Origin: Parapedobacter sp037190485
GTDB taxonomy: Bacteria; Bacteroidota; Bacteroidia; Sphingobacteriales; Sphingobacteriaceae
Length of the DNA stretch: 64,000 nucleotides
Reading direction: 5' to 3'
Assembly: GCA_037190485.1 (NCBI GenBank)
Contig: JBBCJB010000037.1
Span: 93,801 to 157,800 of the forward strand
The notes under the pieces are model-generated. The model saw only the letters and a program-made list of their open reading frames with translations, searched no databases and was not told the origin of the DNA. The position numbers were made by a program, and so were the translations under genes. Below are positions 42,761-50,782 of the stretch, in pieces. Position 1 is the first letter of the stretch, and every line of letters starts with the position of its first letter.

Positions 42761-42796
42761 GTTGTATTTAAGCTGTAAATCAAAACTTTTACCATT

Positions 42797-43558
42797 ATGG
42801 CAATGACCGACAGACGAAGTTTTTTACGTACATCCATTGGCCTTTCGGCCGCTACCGTTGCATCCACCGCATTGGGCGTCAATCCGTTGAATGCGCTTGT
42901 GAGCTGCAGTTCGCCCAATTCATCCAGCGGCGACTCGTCGGCGTCCGGCCAGCCGCTCGCGTTCAGCCAGGAATCGCTCGGATACGACTACAATGCGCTC
43001 GAGCCGGTCATCGATGCCCGCACGATGGAAATCCATTACACGAAGCATCATACGGCTTACATCACCAACGCAAACGAGGCCATCGCGGCCGACAACGTCA
43101 CCTATGCGACGGCGGAGGAATTGTTCGCCAATATCGCCGACGTATCGGCCAAGATCCGCAACAACGCGGGCGGCGCCTGGAACCATACCTTTTTCTGGAA
43201 ATCCTTGCGTGCGCCCGTTGACGGCAATGCGCCGACGGGTAAATTGCTCGAGGCGATAAACACCGCGTTCGGTTCGGTCGATCAGTTCAAGGAACAATTC
43301 GCTGCGGCCGGTGCCGGCCGGTTCGGCTCCGGTTGGGCGTGGTTGGTCAGCGATAACGGTACGCTGAAAATCGGTTCCACCCCCAATCAAGACAACCCCT
43401 TGATGAGCGATTCGGAGATCAAGGGCACCCCCCTGTTGGGACTTGACGTTTGGGAGCACGCGTATTACCTTCATTATCAAAATCGTAGACCGGATTACAT
43501 CAAGAACTGGTGGAATGTGGTCAATTGGGATTTCGTGGCGGAGCAACTGGGCGCCTAG
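42797..43558 (+). CDS. Exported Fe/Mn superoxide dismutase with Tat signal
   Basis: 253 residues. The N-terminus has a twin-arginine signal DRRSFLRTS followed by a hydrophobic stretch and a lipobox-like LVSC (Cys37) before a Ser-rich linker, so a Tat lipoprotein is possible. The mature SOD (about 57-253) has metal ligands His80 (MEIHYTKHH), His130 (GAWNHTFFW), Asp217 and His221 (LDVWEHAYY). It dismutates superoxide outside the cytoplasm. Metal choice (Fe or Mn) cannot be told. GC content returns to the chromosomal level here, marking the end of the AT-rich island. Confidence 0.92.
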   Translation: MAMTDRRSFLRTSIGLSAATVASTALGVNPLNALVSCSSPNSSSGDSSASGQPLAFSQESLGYDYNALEPVIDARTMEIHYTKHHTAYITNANEAIAADNVTYATAEELFANIADVSAKIRNNAGGAWNHTFFWKSLRAPVDGNAPTGKLLEAINTAFGSVDQFKEQFAAAGAGRFGSGWAWLVSDNGTLKIGSTPNQDNPLMSDSEIKGTPLLGLDVWEHAYYLHYQNRRPDYIKNWWNVVNWDFVAEQLGA

Positions 43559-43576
43559 GCCCCGTTGAAACAAGGG

Positions 43577-43612
43577 AAAAGCCTGTACAAGCGATCGCTT
43601 GTACAGGCTTTT
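43577..43612. terminator. Perfectly palindromic bidirectional terminator
   Basis: A 36-bp perfect palindrome: AAAAGCCTGTACAAGC at one end and its reverse complement at the other around GATC. It has an A-run on the left and a T-run on the right, so it works for both the SOD gene and the convergent SRPBCC gene. Confidence 0.88.
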
Positions 43613-43653
43613 CCAATTCAGGCCGCGCGCTTGGCGCGGGCATATCCGTTCGA

Positions 43654-44052
43654 TCAACCCAGGGCCTTGGCCAATGCCTTTACCTGGTGATCCACCAATT
43701 GTTGCAGCGGTTTCGACGCCACCATCTTCATCATCATGTTCAACGCCGCATCGACCACCAATGACGCTTTGGTATGCCCGTCGCCCTGTGGGGAGACTTT
43801 CCAGCGCAACGAGACGTCAAAAGGCGGCTTTTCCTTCGGCACGATCGTGATTTCCGCGTCGGGTACCCTATCCACCACCTGGAGGGCCAACTTGGCCATG
43901 TGCTGGATGGTGAAATGGGCCTCGTCTCGCGTAGACGACCAATCGTGGACGTTCGCTGGCATCAACTGTTCGTGGTTGTTGCAATCGGCCAGGAAACCAT
44001 AGACTTCCTGGACAGGCTTGGCAATCAGGATCTCGTTTTCAAAGGTCGCCAT
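43654..44052 (-). CDS. SRPBCC-superfamily protein (polyketide cyclase/START-like)
   Basis: 132 residues forming a helix-grip fold. The start FENEILIAKPVQEVYGFLADCNNHEQLMPANVHDW and the C-terminal long helix (MMMKMVASKPLQQLVDHQVKALAKAL) are typical. It should bind a hydrophobic ligand in the cytoplasm, which cannot be named. It follows pyrE by 18 nt on the same strand and is probably cotranscribed; this pairing is common in Bacteroidota but has no known functional reason. Confidence 0.82.
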   Translation of the reverse strand: MATFENEILIAKPVQEVYGFLADCNNHEQLMPANVHDWSSTRDEAHFTIQHMAKLALQVVDRVPDAEITIVPKEKPPFDVSLRWKVSPQGDGHTKASLVVDAALNMMMKMVASKPLQQLVDHQVKALAKALG

Positions 44053-44070
44053 CGATATTCCGGGTTGGGG

Positions 44071-44721
44071 TTACGCGTTGTCCTGCGGCCACGCGGAAGG
44101 GTTCACGCGCCAGGACTCCAGCAGTTCGATGTCGCCGTTCCGGATGTAATTGTGCTTGGTTGCCACGGCGATCAGCGTCTCGTAGTTGCAGAGGCTGATG
44201 TGGCGGCATTTGGCGTCCTTGAAATTCTGCGCGGCCTCATCGAAGCCATAGTTGAAAATCGAAACCAGCCCAACCACGTTGCAGCCCGCTTCGCGCAATG
44301 CGGCGACAGCCGTCAAGCTGCTTTTGCCGGTGGAGACCAGGTCCTCGACCACCACGACGCGCTGGCCACCCACGAATTCCCCTTCGATCTGGTTTTGCCG
44401 GCCATGGTCTTTCGAATTTGCACGAACATACGTGAATGGCAGCCCCAGATCCTGGGCAACTAGCACGCCTTGCGGAATGCCAGCCGTGGCCACGCCAGAG
44501 ATCATTTCCACCGAACCAAACTCATCCTGTATCAATTCAGCCAATTTCTGGCGGATATAGGTGCGTATCGGCGGATGGGATAACGCTACGCGGTTATCGC
44601 AATAAATCGGCGATTTCCAACCAGACGCCCATGTAAAAGGTTTTTTGGGTTGCAATTTAATTGCTTTAATTTGCAGCAATGATTCGGCAACTTTTTGTGC
44701 AACCTCATTCATATTGTTCAT
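44071..44721 (-). CDS. pyrE: Orotate phosphoribosyltransferase
   Basis: 216 residues. It joins orotate and PRPP to give OMP in pyrimidine synthesis. Motifs: FTWASGWKSPIYCDNR near the N-terminus and the PRPP loop VVVEDLVSTGKSS. Two ATGs are possible, 44721 and 44712. A TAGATTTG promoter box ends 4 nt before 44721, so the message is leaderless or nearly so. Its first two bases overlap the first two of the divergent NUDIX gene. Confidence 0.94.
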   Translation of the reverse strand: MNNMNEVAQKVAESLLQIKAIKLQPKKPFTWASGWKSPIYCDNRVALSHPPIRTYIRQKLAELIQDEFGSVEMISGVATAGIPQGVLVAQDLGLPFTYVRANSKDHGRQNQIEGEFVGGQRVVVVEDLVSTGKSSLTAVAALREAGCNVVGLVSIFNYGFDEAAQNFKDAKCRHISLCNYETLIAVATKHNYIRNGDIELLESWRVNPSAWPQDNA

Positions 44722-45349
44722 GGCGCAAATCTATAAAATTTATATGAACCGATCGGCCCTTGTTTTGGCCGATTTCGTACCCGACAACCTGACTAATATT
44801 CAATTAATTGATGGTCAACAGCTTGATCTCGGAAAACTTTTCAGGGAAGCCAAGGAAAAGCGTGTCCCTGTCAATTATTTGTTACACTCGACCAATCCCA
44901 AGGCCTTGCTCGGCACGCTGAAAATGCAGGTCAAGGTCATCAAGGCAGCGGGCGGGCTCGTCAAAAACGGCAGTGGCGATTACCTGTTCATCCACCGCCT
45001 GGGCAAATGGGACTTGCCGAAAGGGAAAGTGGACAACGGGGAATCGATGAAAAAGGCTGCCGTGCGCGAAGTCGAGGAAGAATGCGGCATCCAAGTCGAT
45101 TACCTGGGGCGCAAGATCCGATCCACCTATCACGTCTACCAATTGAAGGGCGAACTCGTGCTCAAGAAGACGAATTGGTATGAGATGGGCGTCAACAAGG
45201 TGCCCAAATTGAAACCGCAGTGGGAAGAGGACATCACCGACGCCATCTGGCTGGCCGCGGAAAAACTAGCGAAAATCAGGAAGAACACCTATCCGCTCGT
45301 CGAGGATATCCTGGATGGCATTTCCCCGTCAGCCCCCCTCCTGCCGTGA
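44720..45349 (+). CDS. NUDIX hydrolase
   Basis: 209 residues from ATG 44720 (MAQIYKIYMNRSALVLADF). The N-terminal about 75 residues are an extra domain; the NUDIX box is GKVDNGESMKKAAVREVEEECGI with REVEEE metal ligands. It cleaves a nucleoside diphosphate linked to X, substrate unknown. The start codon overlaps the pyrE start on the opposite strand, and the 3' end overlaps coaD tail to tail by 21 bp. A longer frame upstream is rejected because it would lie entirely inside pyrE. Confidence 0.9.
   Translation: MAQIYKIYMNRSALVLADFVPDNLTNIQLIDGQQLDLGKLFREAKEKRVPVNYLLHSTNPKALLGTLKMQVKVIKAAGGLVKNGSGDYLFIHRLGKWDLPKGKVDNGESMKKAAVREVEEECGIQVDYLGRKIRSTYHVYQLKGELVLKKTNWYEMGVNKVPKLKPQWEEDITDAIWLAAEKLAKIRKNTYPLVEDILDGISPSAPLLP
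44726..44733 (-). promoter_or_regulatory. -7 box of the pyrE promoter (leaderless)
   Basis: TAGATTTG on the minus strand lies 4 nt upstream of the pyrE ATG at 44721. The -33 element is weak. The box sits inside the first codons of the NUDIX gene. Confidence 0.5.
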
Positions 45350-45820
45350 TTTGCCGGCCGCCGCGTCCAGCACCGCCTCCGGAACCAGGCGGCTCACGTC
45401 GCCGTTGTTCGCGATGATCTCGCGGATGATCGTCGAGGAAATGTGCGACAGGCCGCTGCCGCTGACCAAGAAGACGGTTTCGATGTCCGGGGCCAATTCG
45501 GCATTGTTGTGCGCGATCGCTTTCTCGAACTCGAAATCGCCCACGTTGCGCATCCCCCGGAGGATGTATCGGGCTCCGACCTGCTTGCAGAAATCGACCG
45601 TGAGGCCCGTAAACCTGGCCACTTCCACGGTGCCTTCCAGCCCGGCGAATGCCGCTGCGACCATGTCCAGCCGCTCTTCGTGCGTAAAGAGCCCTTTCTT
45701 GGTCGTATTGACGCCGATGGCCACGTAGATCTTGTCGAACAGGTCCGTCGCCCGTTTCACCACGTCCACGTGCGCATTGGTTATCGGGTCGAACGACCCG
45801 GGGAATACCGCTATCTTCAT
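45329..45820 (-). CDS. coaD: Pantetheine-phosphate adenylyltransferase
   Basis: 163 residues from ATG 45820. The nucleotidyltransferase motif is FPGSFDPITNAHVDVV (T/HxxH-like), with the C-terminal ISSTIIREI signature. It makes dephospho-CoA from 4'-phosphopantetheine and ATP. The longer in-frame start 14 codons upstream is rejected because a promoter (TTG-20 bp-TAAGTTTG at 45862-45832) lies there. The 3' end overlaps the convergent NUDIX gene. Confidence 0.96.
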   Translation of the reverse strand: MKIAVFPGSFDPITNAHVDVVKRATDLFDKIYVAIGVNTTKKGLFTHEERLDMVAAAFAGLEGTVEVARFTGLTVDFCKQVGARYILRGMRNVGDFEFEKAIAHNNAELAPDIETVFLVSGSGLSHISSTIIREIIANNGDVSRLVPEAVLDAAAGKSRQEGG

Positions 45821-45831
45821 CCTTTTTTTTC

Positions 45832-45863
45832 CAAACTTAGCTAAAGTTGCTTTCAAAAGCAAC
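45832..45863 (-). promoter_or_regulatory. coaD promoter with overlapping palindrome
   Basis: Minus strand TTG (45862-45860), a 20-bp spacer and TAAGTTTG (45839-45832). A perfect inverted repeat GTTGCTTT/AAAGCAAC (45846-45853 and 45856-45863, 2-bp spacer) covers the -33 element, so it may be an operator, or a weak terminator hairpin for rsmD upstream. Confidence 0.6.
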
Positions 45864-45906
45864 TCGACGGGCTACGCCATCGCCAAGCGGCAGTTGCCTG
45901 GCCGTT

Positions 45907-46446
45907 TCAGGCATCAGCCGTGAAAAACGAAAAGGAGGAATAGCCGTATTGGCGCGTTTCATCGAAATTCGGGTGGTGGTTGACTTTGCGGTTGGTCGAA
46001 TGCTCGAGGATCAGCGTGCCACCGGGTTTCAGCAATCCGTTGGCGAACACGAGATCCGGCAGTTGCGGCAGTTGCGGCAGGTCGTAGGGCGGGTCGGCAA
46101 AGATCAGTTCGAAGCGCTCCTTGCAGGCAGCCAGGAACTTCATCGCGTCGGCCCTCACGGTCGTGATGGCATCCAACTTCAGCTTTCCCGCGGTCATGTT
46201 CACGAATTGCAGGCACTTCGCGTGTACATCCACCGCCGTTACCGGCGCCGCGCCGCGCGATGCCAGTTCAAACGCCATGTTGCCCGTTCCGCAAAACAGG
46301 TCCAGCGCGGCGATCCCGTCGAATGCCATGCGGTTGTTCAGGATATTGAAGAGCGCTTCCTTGGCCATATCGGTCGTGGGTCGCACCGGCAAGCCGGTCG
46401 GCGGGTTCAGCCGCAATCCCGCATGCGTACCTCCGATTATCCGCAT
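45907..46446 (-). CDS. rsmD: 16S rRNA (guanine(966)-N(2))-methyltransferase
   Basis: 179 residues from ATG 46446 (MRIIGGTHAGLRLNPP). SAM-binding LDLFCGTGNMAFELASRGA and the amino-methyltransferase motif FADPPYDLP identify RsmD. It methylates G966 of 16S rRNA. The start lies 10 bp inside the upstream DUF3822 gene, so the two are coupled. It is followed after about 90 bp by coaD, as in many bacteria. Confidence 0.93.
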   Translation of the reverse strand: MRIIGGTHAGLRLNPPTGLPVRPTTDMAKEALFNILNNRMAFDGIAALDLFCGTGNMAFELASRGAAPVTAVDVHAKCLQFVNMTAGKLKLDAITTVRADAMKFLAACKERFELIFADPPYDLPQLPQLPDLVFANGLLKPGGTLILEHSTNRKVNHHPNFDETRQYGYSSFSFFTADA

Positions 46447-47237
46447 AGCGCCAGGCCGAAAAGCGTCACTAAACGGTGCGTCTCCGGCCCCAGCCCTTCG
46501 GGGGCCGTTATGCCGGTCCATTTCGCGCTATCGGCCAATTCCACGTTGCCGAACAGGTTGGCCAGCAACCCGTGCACCTCGCCATCCTTGTCCACCTCGC
46601 CGGATAGGCAACACCGCAGATCGCCGTTGGCAACGCCGAATTCGGCCAACACCTGAAGGATGTAATAATTCAGGTCATCGACCCCATACACCTCAAAATC
46701 ATTGCTGTACATCAGGACGTCTCGATCCAGCAAGCAGATGATCGCGCCGGTTGGATGCCTATCGATCGCGATCACCGGCCCGGTCGCGTCGAGCGCCTGA
46801 TTGGCCACGCTGTGCAACAGCGGCTGCACGGCCGGATAGACCACCTGCTGCGGCTGGTTGCCATACCGCTCCAAGCCATCGGCGCTCACTTGATGGATCG
46901 CCTTGATGCCGAGCGGCGGAACGTCCGTGACCCGGACATCCATCAAACCATCGGCCGGCAGGTGCCGCAAATAGCTCCGCAAGTGGCGCTCGTCGAACAC
47001 CCCCGCGGGCACGAACACCTGCTGGGCTCGGTAGGTCGCCAATTTCGCCGCGCCGAACCGCGCATCCAATAGATCGAGCACGTCCTGCCCAGGCACTTCC
47101 GGATCGAATCGCGCAAAAAACTTCACGGTAGACGCAGCGTCGATCACGGCCAGCGCATGGTCAGGCCCCCCCACCCTAGCCAGCAGCGTATAATCCCCTG
47201 CCCGCTGCAAATCAAAGTCTTCAGCAATATACGCCAT
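46437..47237 (-). CDS. DUF3822 family protein
   Basis: 266 residues without signal peptide or membrane segment. The family is found in Bacteroidota, typically just before rsmD as here, and its fold is predicted to resemble actin/ASKHA proteins (segments GPVIAIDRHPTGAIICLLDRDVLMYSNDFEVYGVDDLNYYILQVL). No function is established. Overlap with rsmD by 10 bp suggests a joint role, perhaps in ribosome assembly, but this is only positional. Confidence 0.85.
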   Translation of the reverse strand: MAYIAEDFDLQRAGDYTLLARVGGPDHALAVIDAASTVKFFARFDPEVPGQDVLDLLDARFGAAKLATYRAQQVFVPAGVFDERHLRSYLRHLPADGLMDVRVTDVPPLGIKAIHQVSADGLERYGNQPQQVVYPAVQPLLHSVANQALDATGPVIAIDRHPTGAIICLLDRDVLMYSNDFEVYGVDDLNYYILQVLAEFGVANGDLRCCLSGEVDKDGEVHGLLANLFGNVELADSAKWTGITAPEGLGPETHRLVTLFGLALCG

Positions 47238-47258
47238 GTCAGATCAATTGTCTGGCGG

Positions 47259-47289
47259 CAAACTTACTGAGATAAATCAGTTGTACCAA
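47259..47289 (-). promoter_or_regulatory. Promoter of the DUF3822-rsmD unit
   Basis: Minus strand TTG (47289-47287), a 20-bp spacer and TAAGTTTG (47266-47259); the ATG at 47237 is 21 nt downstream. Confidence 0.68.
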
Positions 47290-47298
47290 ACTTTTGGG

Positions 47299-47306
47299 TA
47301 CCTTTG
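47299..47306 (+). promoter_or_regulatory. -7 box of the RecD-like helicase gene (leaderless)
   Basis: TACCTTTG lies 3 nt before the GTG at 47310. The nearest TTG (47281-47283) has a short 15-bp spacer. The imperfect palindrome GTACCAAACTTTTGGGTAC (47284-47302) covers it and the divergent promoter. Confidence 0.45.
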
Positions 47307-47309
47307 GCC

Positions 47310-48731
47310 GTGCAGATCGCCGATTTGATTTCAAGCCGTTTTCCGTTGCCGCCCACCGGGCAGCAGTACGAGGCCTTCCAGCGGATCGGCACCTTCCTGC
47401 AGCGCGATCCATCCGTGTCGAGCTGCTTCGTCCTCAAGGGCTACGCCGGTACCGGAAAGACCACGATCATCGGCACGTTGGTCAAGGCGCTTCCGGCCTT
47501 GGGGCTACGCTCCGTCCTGTTGGCCCCCACGGGCAGGGCCGCGAAGGTCATGGGCCTGTATTCGGGCAGGAAGGCATCCACGATCCACAAGAAAATATAT
47601 CGCCAGAAGGTGGCCCTGTCGCCCGATTTCCTGTTCGGGTTGGCAGACAATCCCCACAGCGACACGCTGTTCATCGTCGACGAAGCCTCCATGATCTCCA
47701 ACGAGCGCGTCGCGTTCAACGGGAAAAGCCTGTTGGAAGACCTGGTTTCCTACGTGCGCAGCGGCGAGAACTGCCGGCTGCTTTTCGTGGGGGACACCGC
47801 GCAGCTACCCCCGGTGGGCTTCGTGCAAAGCCCTGCCCTGGATCCGGGATTGCTGGCATCCGCGTTCGGCTTCCACGTCCATGTCTCGGAGCTTACCGAG
47901 GTGGTACGCCAGGAAAAGGATTCCGGTATCCTCGCCAATGCCACCGCCATACGTACCCAGCTCCAGTCGGTCGGCGATGCCGACGCGGCCGTCTCGTTCC
48001 CCAAGTTCCGCATCAAGGGTTACCCAGACATCTTCCGGATGACGGGCGAGCGCCTCATCGAGGGCCTCCACTACGCCTACGACAACTACGGGCTGGAAAA
48101 CACGATGGTCATCTGCCGATCCAACAAAAGCGCGAACCTGTACAACCAGCACATCCGCAACCAGATCCTGTTCCGCGAGGAGGAATTGACGGGCGGCGAC
48201 CACATCATGGTGGTCAAGAACAACTACCATTGGCTATCGGCCGACTCGAACCGCCCCGGCTTCATCGCCAATGGCGACATGGCCAGGGTGCGTCGCGTGC
48301 GGAATGTCCACGAGCAACATGGGTTCCGTTTTGCCGACATCAGCCTGGAATTCATGGATACCGATGAGGTCGAACCCGTAGACTGCCGCGTGCTGCTCGA
48401 TACGCTGCACGGCGATACGCCAAACCTATCCACGGCCGAGCAGCAGCGGCTCTTCGAAAACGTGATGCTGGACTACGCGCACATCCCGGACAAACGCGAG
48501 CGGATGGCCGCGTTGAAAGCAGACCCCTACTACAACGCGCTCCAGATCAAATTCGCCATGGCGATCACCTGCCACAAGGCGCAGGGCGGGCAGTGGCCCG
48601 TCGTGTTCGTGGACCAGGGCTATATGACGGACGAGCTGCTCAACGTCGAGTTCCTGCGCTGGCTGTACACCGCGTGCACGCGGGCCACGGCACAGTTGTT
48701 CCTCGTCAATTTCAGCGAGCACTTCTTCTGA
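47310..48731 (+). CDS. RecD-like AAA-family ATP-dependent DNA helicase
   Basis: 473 residues, superfamily 1B. Walker A GYAGTGKTT is near the start, Walker B is LFIVDEASMIS, and further motifs include VGDTAQLPPV and the C-terminal MAITCHKAQGGQWPVVFVDQ and YTACTRATAQLFLV. It resembles the RecD/TraA helicase core without RecBC partners nearby, so it probably acts alone in DNA repair. No ATG lies near the start; GTG 47310 is preferred to TTG 47304 because the latter is inside the -7 box. Confidence 0.88.
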   Translation: MQIADLISSRFPLPPTGQQYEAFQRIGTFLQRDPSVSSCFVLKGYAGTGKTTIIGTLVKALPALGLRSVLLAPTGRAAKVMGLYSGRKASTIHKKIYRQKVALSPDFLFGLADNPHSDTLFIVDEASMISNERVAFNGKSLLEDLVSYVRSGENCRLLFVGDTAQLPPVGFVQSPALDPGLLASAFGFHVHVSELTEVVRQEKDSGILANATAIRTQLQSVGDADAAVSFPKFRIKGYPDIFRMTGERLIEGLHYAYDNYGLENTMVICRSNKSANLYNQHIRNQILFREEELTGGDHIMVVKNNYHWLSADSNRPGFIANGDMARVRRVRNVHEQHGFRFADISLEFMDTDEVEPVDCRVLLDTLHGDTPNLSTAEQQRLFENVMLDYAHIPDKRERMAALKADPYYNALQIKFAMAITCHKAQGGQWPVVFVDQGYMTDELLNVEFLRWLYTACTRATAQLFLVNFSEHFF

Positions 48732-48807
48732 TACCCACAAAAATATTACAAGGGGCCGTAAACAAACCGTCTGCAGGATTGTCTCTTCACCTGTACACCA
48801 ATCGTAG

Positions 48808-50172
48808 ATGACCCGTATCATGAACGAAGCAAGCAAGCTCCGCAACGCCGCATCGAGTCCAAAACCCATACTCCGCCTGTTTGACGGCATCGTGCTCATC
48901 GTGGGCATCGTGGTGGGCGCGGGGATATTCCGCACCCCTTCCATCGTGGCGTCCAACAGCGGCGGAAGCCCGGAGTTGTTTTTGTCCATGTGGCTGCTGG
49001 GCGGTTTCGTATCGTTCATCGGCGCCCTGTGCTATGCCGAATTGAGCAGCGCATTCCCCCATACGGGCGGCGATTACCATTTCCTGATGCGGGCGTTCGG
49101 CAAACGGTTTGCCTTCCTGTTCGCCTGGGCGCGCGCCAGCGTCATCCAGACAGGCTCCATCGCGCTCCTGGCCTACATCGTGGGCGATTACCTCGCCCAG
49201 GTTTACCCCGCGGGGACCTATGCGCCGGCCAGCTACGCCGCGTTGGTCGTGGTCGCGCTGACCATCGTCAACGTCATCGGCATCAAATTCGGCACCGGTA
49301 CCCAGAAGGTGCTGCTCGCCCTCCAATTCCTGGGCATCATCGCTTTGATTGCCGTCGGGTTCCTCGTGGAGCCGATCGATGCGCCCGCCGTCCCGGCGCA
49401 GGACACCGCGGCCAGGCCCTTCGCCATGGGCATGGCGATGGTGCTGGTCTTGCTCACGTTCGGCGGGTGGAATGAGGCTGGCTACCTCTCGGCCGAATTG
49501 CGGGGCGGCAGCAAGAAAATGGTGGGCATACTCCTGATCAGCATCCTGATCATCACCGCCATCTACATCGTCATCAACCTGGCGTACCTGCACGTGCTCG
49601 GTATCGAGGGCATGGCCGCTTCGGACGCCGTGGCCGTAGACGTGATGCGCGCCACGCTGGGCGATCCCGGGGTCGTCTTCATCGGGCTGTTGGTGGCGCT
49701 TACCGCGCTTACCTCGGTCAACGCGACGATATTCACCGGTGCGCGTACCAACTACGCCCTGGGGCGCGATTTCAAGGTGTTCGCTCCGCTCGGGTATTGG
49801 CACGCCAAGACCGATACCCCCATCAATGCGCTGTTGGTGCAAGGCCTGGTCGCATTGGCCTTGATCGCGCTCGGGGCCATCACCCGCGACGGGTTCCAAT
49901 CCATGGTCGATTTCACGGCGCCCGTCTTCTGGTTTTTTTTCCTGGCCATCGGGATCGCGCTGTTCGTCCTGCGCCGCAAGGCGCCCGACGTACCGCGGCC
50001 GTTCAAGGTGCCGCTATACCCGATCACGCCGATCATTTTCTGCCTCACCTGCGCATACCTCCTGTATTCCAGCCTCGCCTATACCGGAACGGGCGCCTTG
50101 GTCGGCGTGGCGATATTGTTGGCCGGCACGCTGTTCTTCTTTGTATTGGATAAAAATGACTTACGCAATTGA
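48808..50172 (+). CDS. APC-superfamily amino acid permease
   Basis: 454 residues, about 12 membrane segments. The first carries the APC signature IVLIVGIVVGAGIFRTPS (substrate-binding glycine motif), and FIGALCYAELSSAFPHTGGDYHFLMRAF follows in TM2-3. It imports or exchanges an amino acid or amine; specificity cannot be read. An ATG four codons in (MNEASKL) is an alternative. No promoter of the TAnnTTTG type is obvious. It is the first of three APC permeases within 7.5 kb. Confidence 0.9.
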   Translation: MTRIMNEASKLRNAASSPKPILRLFDGIVLIVGIVVGAGIFRTPSIVASNSGGSPELFLSMWLLGGFVSFIGALCYAELSSAFPHTGGDYHFLMRAFGKRFAFLFAWARASVIQTGSIALLAYIVGDYLAQVYPAGTYAPASYAALVVVALTIVNVIGIKFGTGTQKVLLALQFLGIIALIAVGFLVEPIDAPAVPAQDTAARPFAMGMAMVLVLLTFGGWNEAGYLSAELRGGSKKMVGILLISILIITAIYIVINLAYLHVLGIEGMAASDAVAVDVMRATLGDPGVVFIGLLVALTALTSVNATIFTGARTNYALGRDFKVFAPLGYWHAKTDTPINALLVQGLVALALIALGAITRDGFQSMVDFTAPVFWFFFLAIGIALFVLRRKAPDVPRPFKVPLYPITPIIFCLTCAYLLYSSLAYTGTGALVGVAILLAGTLFFFVLDKNDLRN

Positions 50173-50207
50173 TAATTCCCATGTATAACGTTAAAATTTG
50201 ATTCATC

Positions 50208-50732
50208 ATGAAAGTCAGTAAATTTTGCTTGATCGCCCTCTTCGTGGGGGTATTCACCGGCGCCTACGCGCAAGAACCCGCATTGGACGTGCCGTATGTG
50301 CCCACCGACCAGGCGGTCGTCGAAGAAATGCTGCGGATGGCCGGGGTCAAGGCCGGCGATGTCGTTTACGACCTGGGGTGCGGCGATGGCCGCATCGTGA
50401 TCACGGCCGCGAAAAAATTCGGTGCCACCGGCGTCGGGGTCGACCTGAACCCCCAACGCATCCAGGAGGCCAACGCGAACGCGAGGGAGGCCGGCGTTAC
50501 CGACAAGGTGAAATTCGTGGAAGGCAACCTGTTCGATTTCGACTTCAGCAAGGCGAACGTGGTGACCATGTACCTGCTTCCGTCGGTGAACCTGAAATTG
50601 AGGCCCAAGCTGCAAAAGGAATTGAAACCCGGCAGCCGCATCGTCTCGCATGACTTCGACATGGGCGATTGGGAGGCCGAACAGGTCGTCGAAAAGAAGA
50701 ATGCCACGATCTACCTGTGGACCATCAAATAA
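50208..50732 (+). CDS. Class I SAM-dependent methyltransferase with a signal peptide
   Basis: 174 residues. The N-terminus (MKVSKFCLIALFVGVFTGAYAQ) is a clear signal peptide. The mature part has PYVPTDQAVVEEMLRMAGVKAGDVVYDLGCGDGRIVITAAKKFGATGVGVDLN, with the DLGCGDGR SAM loop and the acidic end of strand 2 (GVDLN), then motif III-like GSRIVSHDFDMGDW. SAM is not expected outside the cytoplasm, so the export signal is puzzling. It follows the permease by 35 nt. The substrate is unknown. Confidence 0.85.
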   Translation: MKVSKFCLIALFVGVFTGAYAQEPALDVPYVPTDQAVVEEMLRMAGVKAGDVVYDLGCGDGRIVITAAKKFGATGVGVDLNPQRIQEANANAREAGVTDKVKFVEGNLFDFDFSKANVVTMYLLPSVNLKLRPKLQKELKPGSRIVSHDFDMGDWEAEQVVEKKNATIYLWTIK

Positions 50733-50741
50733 CTTTTTTGT

Positions 50742-50769
50742 GGCCCTGCCGCTCAACCGCGGCAGGGCC
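50742..50769. terminator. Hairpin between methyltransferase and APC permease genes
   Basis: GGCCCTGCCGC (50742-50752) and GCGGCAGGGCC (50759-50769) form a perfect 11-bp stem between convergent genes. T-tracts are weak on both strands, so it may be a modest terminator. Confidence 0.6.
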
Positions 50770-50782
50770 CTCTTGATCACCG

